A stretch of 9,777 nt of DNA from positions 1 through 9,777 of the forward strand of contig CAZNQW010000144.1 in assembly GCA_964575225.1 (NCBI GenBank), given 5' to 3'. The position numbers and the translations under genes were made by a program. Below are positions 5,215 through 9,777 of the stretch, piece after piece. The DNA comes from CAZNQW01 sp964575225. Its GTDB lineage: Bacteria > Chloroflexota > Anaerolineae > JAAYZQ01. The notes below the pieces were generated by a model that made no database searches, was not told where the DNA came from, and was given only the letters and a program-made list of their open reading frames with translations. Numbering within the stretch: position 1 is the first letter of the stretch; each line of letters opens with the position of its first letter.

Positions 5215-6111
5215 CTAATAGACGACGTCGCTCCCCAGGGCCTGGGCCAGCGCAGGCGCGTCGTTGGTGGTGATGCGGTCGATCCCGTGGGCGATCATCC
5301 TCTTGGCCAGCGCGACCTTTTCGGGGCGGTCGGGGTCCAGCGTCCAGGCGTCCACCTCAGCGCCCCAGCTGTGCAGGTCGGCAATCCAGTCAAACCCCTC
5401 GTCCAGCGCCCGGGCCAGCAGCCAGGCGTTGATGTACCAGATGGCGCCGGGCGGGCATTGCACCCACAGCGCTTCGGCACGGGCCGCTAGATAGTCGGCG
5501 GGACGGCCCCACCGGTAGGTGCCCAGGGGATGGTCATCCAGGTAGCCATAGGCGCTCATGCGGAAGGGAGGTTCGTCCCGCTCGTTGCCGTGGGGCGATT
5601 GCAGGCTCAGATACAGGAGGGGATCAAAACCAAAGGGCAGGTCTGGGTCGGCGGCGTGGAGGGCTCGGACCATCCAGTCGGCGGGACAGGTCACGCGGAT
5701 CTTGTCTTTCACCGGTTGAAGCCGGTCGAGAAAGCGGACCAGGGTGCGGCCCGTTAGCGGCCCGTAGGGCTTGAGGTCGAGTTGCAGCTCAAAGGGCTGG
5801 GGATGGTCGCGGATCAGGTCCAGGGCGTCGTCCAAAAAGCCGATGGGGACATCGGTGACCGCTCCCTGCCACACGTAGCGTAGCTCTGACAGTTGGGCCG
5901 TGGTTTTCTCCAGGATGGGGCCCGAGCCATTGGTCTCCCGCTCCAGCGTGGGGCCGTGCAGCAGGGCGAAATCGCCATCGGCCGTCGGAGCAATATCGAC
6001 CTCGACGACGCGGGCGCTGCGCTCCAGGCAGTGTACCAGGCCGGGCAGCGAGGTGGGCGGGTGCAGCCGCCCCCGGTTGGCAGAGTGATGGATAAGTAGG
6101 GTCGGTTTCAC
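5215..6111 (-). CDS. Divergent glycerophosphodiester phosphodiesterase-like protein
   Basis: A 298-aa TIM-barrel protein of the GDPD family, which hydrolyses glycerophosphodiesters to glycerol 3-phosphate and an alcohol. Visible family motifs are VEVDI with E37 and D39 (metal ligands), FALLHGPTLERETNGSGP with H52 (second catalytic His), LQLDLK (D112, K114) in place of the usual IEIK, VDAWTLD (253-259), and IDRITTNDAPAL near the C-terminus. The N-terminal HRG motif is changed to HHSANRG (8-14), and the PENT box that normally follows reads PPTS. No signal peptide, so probably cytoplasmic. The GTG start overlaps the HAD stop (GTGA) and has AGGAGGT (6121-6115) close upstream, which supports it. 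Last gene of the minus-strand operon. The fold is clear; whether it uses the usual substrate is less so. Confidence 0.85.
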   Translation of the reverse strand: MKPTLLIHHSANRGRLHPPTSLPGLVHCLERSARVVEVDIAPTADGDFALLHGPTLERETNGSGPILEKTTAQLSELRYVWQGAVTDVPIGFLDDALDLIRDHPQPFELQLDLKPYGPLTGRTLVRFLDRLQPVKDKIRVTCPADWMVRALHAADPDLPFGFDPLLYLSLQSPHGNERDEPPFRMSAYGYLDDHPLGTYRWGRPADYLAARAEALWVQCPPGAIWYINAWLLARALDEGFDWIADLHSWGAEVDAWTLDPDRPEKVALAKRMIAHGIDRITTNDAPALAQALGSDVVY

Positions 6112-6662
6112 AAGACCTCCTCAAGTTCCAGATTTGTGCATTCTTGTTCGATCTGCTCCAGCAAGGGCAGCAGCTCCAGGGGGGAGCGGATCGTGTACTG
6201 GGGAATTTCGGACGGGCTCTGGGGTTCCCGCGGATAGCGGGGCGATCCGTCCAGCCAGACGCTGATCATCCCCAGGTCATTCGCCCCTTTGACGTCGCGT
6301 GCCAGGTTGTTGCCGACCATCACCGTGCGGGCATAGTCGGCCCGGCTCACCTGGAGGGCTTCTAAGGCATGGTCAAAGAGGCGGCGATGGGGCTTTTCCA
6401 CCCCCAGCGCCTCCGAGATGGACACCGCGCCAAAGAGATCCAACAGGCCGTGATCGAGCAACACCTGATCGACGTTGCCCACCGGGCCATCGGAGATGAG
6501 GGCCAGGGGAACTCCCCGCGCGGCGAGCTCGCGGATGAGTTGGTCGGCCCCCGGGATGAACTCGGCCCGCAGGGTTTGCATGCGGTCGTTCTTGACCTCG
6601 GTGCCCTCGTCCACCAGGGTGTCGCCAAAGTCGAAACAGACGGCCAGGATATGGCGGCTCAT
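6108..6662 (-). CDS. HAD-superfamily hydrolase-like protein
   Basis: A 184-aa cytoplasmic HAD-fold protein, most like small phosphatases/phosphoglycolate-phosphatase relatives. Motif I is FDFGDTLV: D11 would be the nucleophile and T15 is conserved, but the +2 acid/base Asp is G13. Motif II is LISDG (S57), motif III VEKPHRRLF (K90), and motif IV VGNNLARDVKGA with N118/N119 in place of the first Asp and D123 kept. The short cap between motifs I and II (about residues 20-50) suggests a minimal C1 cap. The ATG overlaps the stop of the upstream gene by 4 bp (ATGA), and its own TGA overlaps the next GTG, so it is translationally sandwiched. Its substrate may be a phosphorylated product of its neighbours, but this is an inference. 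Fold confidence is high, phosphatase activity moderate. Confidence 0.87.
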   Translation of the reverse strand: MSRHILAVCFDFGDTLVDEGTEVKNDRMQTLRAEFIPGADQLIRELAARGVPLALISDGPVGNVDQVLLDHGLLDLFGAVSISEALGVEKPHRRLFDHALEALQVSRADYARTVMVGNNLARDVKGANDLGMISVWLDGSPRYPREPQSPSEIPQYTIRSPLELLPLLEQIEQECTNLELEEVL

Positions 6663-7660
6663 TGGGAACTCTCGGCGCCGTGGGCGATTCCGTCGATCAA
6701 GGCCCGCGCCGTCTGCAGCGCCTCCGGATAGTGCTCGCGGAACCGCGGCATGATCTCTAGGACGTACAGCCCCTCATAGTCGGCCAATTGGGCCAGCACC
6801 TGGGCGTGGGGGATGGTCCCCCAGCCGATGGGCATGTGCAGGTCGCCGTAGGGCAGGCGGTCGTGCATGGTGGTGCGAACGCTGCCCAGCCGGCCCATGT
6901 TGTCGTGGCTGTGGATGTGCCGCAGGTGGGGTGCGGCCTGGCGGACCGCCTCCAAAAAGTCGAATCCCAATAGGTTGGCCGCCACGTACAGGTGACCCAG
7001 GTCCAGCGTGATGCCCAGGTTGGGATGATCCACCTCCTCGATCTGACGCACCAGGTTGGGGATGGACAGGCCGCCGTGGTAGGTCAATAGATCCTCCAGC
7101 CCGAGGCCGGCGCTTCGCAGCGTGGCGATCTCCCAGGGGTGGGGGTCGCGGTTCTCCATCCCGATGATTACGCCCAGCTCGGCAGCCAGCGGCAGCAGTT
7201 CCCGCAACGCCGCGACCTCCCGCTGGCGGGCCTCCTCCAGTTCGTCGAGGCCGGGCAGGTCGTCGAGACCAGCCGCCACTTCCTGGAGTCCGATCAGGCC
7301 GCTGTGGTACACCAGGACGTGGGATCCGATGGCGGCGCAAAAGCGCAGGCAGGCAGCCATGAGCTCCTTTTCCATCTCCAGGGCGCGGGTGCCGTCGGGC
7401 GCCTTGGGTGGAAAGGCCAGGTTCAGCGAACCGGTAGGGTGCACCGAGTAGATGAAATCGTATTGCTCAGTGATGGCCCGGATACGGTCCACCTGGGCCT
7501 GTCGCAGCCGCCCGCCGATGATGGTATCCAGCCCCTCCACCGACACCTCGACGCCGTCAAACCCACACGATTGGAAAAAGGTCAGGTCCTGGCGCAGTTG
7601 CTCCAGACTCCCGCCGAAATGAGTCGAATCGCCGTTGATGCAGATCCCTTGGATGTTCAT
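6659..7660 (-). CDS. Sugar phosphate isomerase/epimerase-like TIM barrel protein
   Basis: A 333-aa member of the xylose-isomerase-like/AP endonuclease family 2 TIM barrel superfamily, whose members isomerise or epimerise sugars, cyclitols and keto-sugars with a divalent metal. The likely metal ligands are all present: E169 in GVIIGMEN, D220 and H223 in ITLDLGH, H250 in HIHSHDN, and E302 in LYVLEIM. Also visible are H74 (YSVHPTGS) and H119 (VLVYHSG). DLHMPIGWGTIP (273-284) is the loop before the last strands, with the GxGxIP pattern typical of these enzymes. No signal peptide; probably cytoplasmic. The ATG is preceded by GGAAGGGG with 4-nt spacing. It follows the lipoprotein gene by 39 bp and is overlapped by the HAD gene. 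The specific reaction cannot be read from sequence. Confidence 0.87.
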   Translation of the reverse strand: MNIQGICINGDSTHFGGSLEQLRQDLTFFQSCGFDGVEVSVEGLDTIIGGRLRQAQVDRIRAITEQYDFIYSVHPTGSLNLAFPPKAPDGTRALEMEKELMAACLRFCAAIGSHVLVYHSGLIGLQEVAAGLDDLPGLDELEEARQREVAALRELLPLAAELGVIIGMENRDPHPWEIATLRSAGLGLEDLLTYHGGLSIPNLVRQIEEVDHPNLGITLDLGHLYVAANLLGFDFLEAVRQAAPHLRHIHSHDNMGRLGSVRTTMHDRLPYGDLHMPIGWGTIPHAQVLAQLADYEGLYVLEIMPRFREHYPEALQTARALIDGIAHGAESSQ

Positions 7661-7699
7661 AGGTCCCCTTCCGGTGCGTGATGTTATGAGTGCGGTCGA

Positions 7700-8698
7700 T
7701 CAGGGTGTGAGTAGGCCGAGATCCTCGAGGTAGGGGTTGTACAGGTACTGGGTCGAAAAGTCGCCTTCGAAGGTGGCGTGGAACAGCAGCGCCTTGGCCG
7801 GATCGAGAAACCAGTCGCCGCGATCAAGGGTGTTGCCCGTGGCCTGATCGTAGCCCCAGGGCGGGTTGGCCTTGTCCTGGCCCCAGTCCTCGCCGTCAAA
7901 GGAATAGCCCAGTGTCTGCCCCCGGTAGTCGAAAGGCTGGTCAAAGGTCTTGCCCGGGCCGATCTCGCCCCGGCGCTGCCACAGCGTGTCATAGATGGGA
8001 ACCAGGCGGTAGGTGACGTCCTTGTCGCCCAGCTCCTCGGGCGCCTGAGCCTCGTCGCCCACGCGATAGATGAGGGTGTGGGGCACCAGGATGATCTTTT
8101 TGCCATAGATGCCGTGGCCGTACGTTTCGACAAAGACGAGAGGGTGGCCCTCTTCCATCCGGGCATCGGCCACGGGATCTAGAAAGTTTTCGCTCACCGA
8201 GTCATCGGCGGGATAGAGGTAGATGGACCCGTGGGCCAGCGTCTGCATGGCCTGAAGCTGGCCGAAGGGGCTGCCGTCCTTGTGCACGATCATCTGAATC
8301 GATTCCATGTCGTTTTCGTGGCAGCCCTCCGACTTTTCGCACGGGTCGCCGGTATAGTCGCGGGGATGGAACAACGAGTAGAACACGAACCAATGGGTCT
8401 CGATTTCGATGACCGAATAGTAGACGTGGGCCGACAGGTCGCCACCCGGTTGGCTCTCCCAGTTGTTGTTGCTCAGCCAATCGCCGTCAAAATCCACGGC
8501 GGTGATATTGTCCTGGTCGGTGGCGGCGCCCTGATAGATGATGGGCGCATAGCGGTGGGCCAGCTCCTCGTAGCTAAAGGGCACCTCGGTCGATGGCGGT
8601 GCGGCCGTGGGCTCGGTTTGGCCACAGCCGCCCACCGTCAGCAGGGCCAGGGTCAGCAGACAGGCCAGAATAAAATGGGACCATACGAATGATTTCAT
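7700..8698 (-). CDS. Secreted lipoprotein of unknown function
   Basis: A 332-aa protein with a lipoprotein signal peptide: charged start, hydrophobic stretch, then LLTVGGC with the Cys at residue 25 as lipidation site, followed by a Thr/Pro-rich linker to about 40. It is therefore expected to be anchored on the outer face of the membrane. The mature part begins EELAHRYAPIIYQ and has FVFYSLFHPRDY, a Cys pair (CEKSEGC), GCHENDMESIQMIV, GHGIYG and many aromatic and acidic residues. The YSLFHPRD...HENDMES pattern loosely recalls NPP1/NLP and Vps62-type proteins, but this is weak. The start is set at ATG 8698, not GTG 8701, because TAGGGAG (8710-8704) is 5 nt from the ATG and only 2 from the GTG. 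It overlaps the MFS stop (TGATG). Function not recognised. Confidence 0.85.
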   Translation of the reverse strand: MKSFVWSHFILACLLTLALLTVGGCGQTEPTAAPPSTEVPFSYEELAHRYAPIIYQGAATDQDNITAVDFDGDWLSNNNWESQPGGDLSAHVYYSVIEIETHWFVFYSLFHPRDYTGDPCEKSEGCHENDMESIQMIVHKDGSPFGQLQAMQTLAHGSIYLYPADDSVSENFLDPVADARMEEGHPLVFVETYGHGIYGKKIILVPHTLIYRVGDEAQAPEELGDKDVTYRLVPIYDTLWQRRGEIGPGKTFDQPFDYRGQTLGYSFDGEDWGQDKANPPWGYDQATGNTLDRGDWFLDPAKALLFHATFEGDFSTQYLYNPYLEDLGLLTP

Positions 8699-9442
8699 CA
8701 CGTCTCCCTACTTGTTTTTCGTTGTGGCTGATTCCAGGGCCGGAGCAATCCCAGGCCCAACAGAAACACCAGGGAACAGAAAGCATAGATCCACCGCAGA
8801 TCGAGGACGGGTGCCAGGGCAAAGGCCAGGAACGGGCCGGCCGTGCTGCCCACGTCGCCAGCGCCCGCATAGGCGCCCATGACGATGCCCTCGCGCCCCT
8901 TGGGTGTCAGATCGCCCACCAGGGCCGGAAGAGTGGCCAGGATGGCGCCGCTGCCCGCGGCACCCAGCACGACCCCCAGGGCGATCAACTCCAGGGGTGT
9001 GGCCAGGGCCAGCGACCCAAACCCAACCACGGCCAATAGCAGCCCGCCGGCGATGACCGACACTCGTCCGATGGGCGTATCGGAGAGAACCCCAGCCAGC
9101 GATCCGGCCACCCCTGCCGTCATGGAGCGCAGGCCCAAAATCAACCCGCTGGCCGACGCCACACCCAGGGTCCGCTCTCCAAAGTCGACCATTTGGCCAA
9201 ATCGTTCTTGCAGCAACAGGTTCACGGTAGAGAACACGATGCCGTCGCCTGTGAATTGCACGATGAGATAGAGCGCCAGCAGCGGCAGCAATTCGGTATG
9301 GCTCTTGAGCAGAGTATAGATCTGCTGCCCGGTGATTGGGAGCCGGGTTCCTTTTTGCTGCGTTTGGGACTCCCTGGGTTCGGGGTGGGGGTCGTTGATC
9401 CAGGGAGCCGTCTCGGGCAGGGCGAGCAAAGCCACGGCCAAG
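8698..9442 (-). pseudogene. MFS transporter, C-terminal half only, cut by IS
   Basis: The remaining reading frame begins LAVALLALPETAPW and runs 247 residues to ...PQRKTSRET. It contains about six hydrophobic helices, corresponding to TM7-12 of a major facilitator superfamily permease. LPET is typical of the end of TM6 in drug-efflux-type MFS proteins, and GSLAGVLSDTPIGR is the motif-A-like loop between TM8 and TM9. The first half is missing: at 9443 the sequence becomes the end of an IS3-type element, and the in-frame residues upstream of that point are antisense to the transposase. The stop overlaps the lipoprotein start as TGATG, so this was the upstream member of that operon. Probably non-functional as a transporter; substrate unknown. 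Confidence 0.85.
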
Positions 9443-9724
9443 TGATGTTTCCCCGATTTTGTGGATGAGGAGTTAAACACGGATCGTGCTGTTATGGTAG
9501 AGTTGCTCATAGACCTCCGGGCTCTCATATCCGAGCGCGGAATGCAACCTGCGCCGATTATACCACGCCTCGATGTAGTAGAACAGATCCGGACTCGCTT
9601 CGGCACGGGTGTGGTACACGCGAGTGTACACCAGCTCGCTCTTCAACGTCCCGAAGAAGCTCTCCATCGGCGCGTTGTCGTACCAGGTGCCCACGCCGTT
9701 CATGCTGGCGACGATGCCATGGTG
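9443..9724 (-). mobile_element. IS3-family insertion sequence, 3' end remnant
   Basis: On the plus strand the element edge reads TGATGTTTCCCCGATTTT (9443-9460), TG-initiated and similar in layout to the ends of IS150-group IS3 elements. It lies 30 bp beyond the transposase stop, as is usual for IS3 right ends. The junction with MFS coding sequence at 9442/9443 is clear because the transporter homology starts there. The left end and most of the transposase are missing from the window, so target duplications cannot be checked. Confidence 0.75.
9473..9724 (-). pseudogene. IS3-family transposase OrfB, C-terminal fragment
   Basis: The translation HHGIVASMNGVGTWYDNAPMESFFGTLKSELVYTR, followed by ...YYIEAWYNRRRLHSALGYESPEVYEQ, is the C-terminal part of an IS3 OrfB DDE transposase. 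The Glu of PMESF is the third catalytic residue (DD35E). The two catalytic Asps are absent because, upstream of codon CAC at 9724-9722, the frame meets stops at 9727-9725 and 9739-9737 and the family resemblance ends. It is therefore a fragment that cannot transpose by itself. The first ATG in frame is at 9703, but this is an internal Met. Confidence 0.9.
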
Positions 9725-9777
9725 TTATAGGCCGAATTAGATGATCAGGATAGGGCCGTTTTGGGCCAGAATAGATG
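9725..9777. other. Unassigned window-end sequence
   Basis: A short stretch, AT-richer than its surroundings, beyond the point where transposase similarity stops. It contains GGCC-GTTTT-GGCC (9755-9767) and no recognised motif. It could be a second insertion, host flank, or a contig-end artefact. Confidence 0.4.

Noticed and set aside
9443..9606. N-terminal 55 residues of the open frame leading into the MFS fragment
   Set aside because: These are antisense to the IS3 transposase, so they are not transporter sequence; the authentic part starts at 9442.
1..9777. Defence, toxin-antitoxin, phage or biosynthetic cluster
   Set aside because: No protein in the window has the motifs of such systems; the genes are repair, RNA processing, envelope and small-molecule enzymes.

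Overview
This is a high-GC bacterial chromosome segment with housekeeping and metabolic genes packed into short operons. Gene content, and palindromic dispersed repeats of a kind I associate with Chloroflexota (Anaerolineae-like) draft genomes, suggest that phylum. This is an inference, since no rRNA or marker gene fixes it. A run of ten Ns (5041-5050) beside a 19-G tract marks the sequence as a draft scaffold.

Layout from left to right. 1-215: a cluster of hairpin repeats beyond the end of uvrC. 216-2078 (minus): uvrC, complete, with a near-consensus promoter placed so that its mRNA should be leaderless. 2079-2512: a divergent intergenic region holding three palindromic repeats and a strong sigma-70-type promoter for the plus-strand operon. 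2513-4812 (plus): three tightly spaced genes, rph (RNase PH), a SanA/YdcF-like (DUF218) membrane-anchored protein and a probable class I methyltransferase. 4813-5214: a convergent intergenic region with a hairpin, the poly-G tract, the N gap and another repeat copy.

5215-9442 (minus, transcribed right to left): the 3' half of an MFS transporter gene, a secreted lipoprotein of unrecognised function, a xylose-isomerase-like TIM barrel protein, a HAD-family hydrolase-like protein and a divergent glycerophosphodiester phosphodiesterase (GDPD)-like protein. The last three are linked by 4-bp stop/start overlaps (ATGA, GTGA) and the MFS/lipoprotein pair by TGATG, so they look co-translated. A small pathway acting on phosphorylated or phosphodiester-linked polyols or sugars is plausible but unproven.

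9443-9777: the 3' end of an IS3-family insertion sequence that cuts the MFS gene in its middle. The transposase fragment is itself broken near 9725.

I found no CRISPR array, tRNA, rRNA, defence cassette or other clearly novel system. The points most worth a second look are the leaderless uvrC promoter, two families of palindromic repeats, the TIM-HAD-GDPD cassette with atypical catalytic motifs in two of its members, and the IS-broken transporter.
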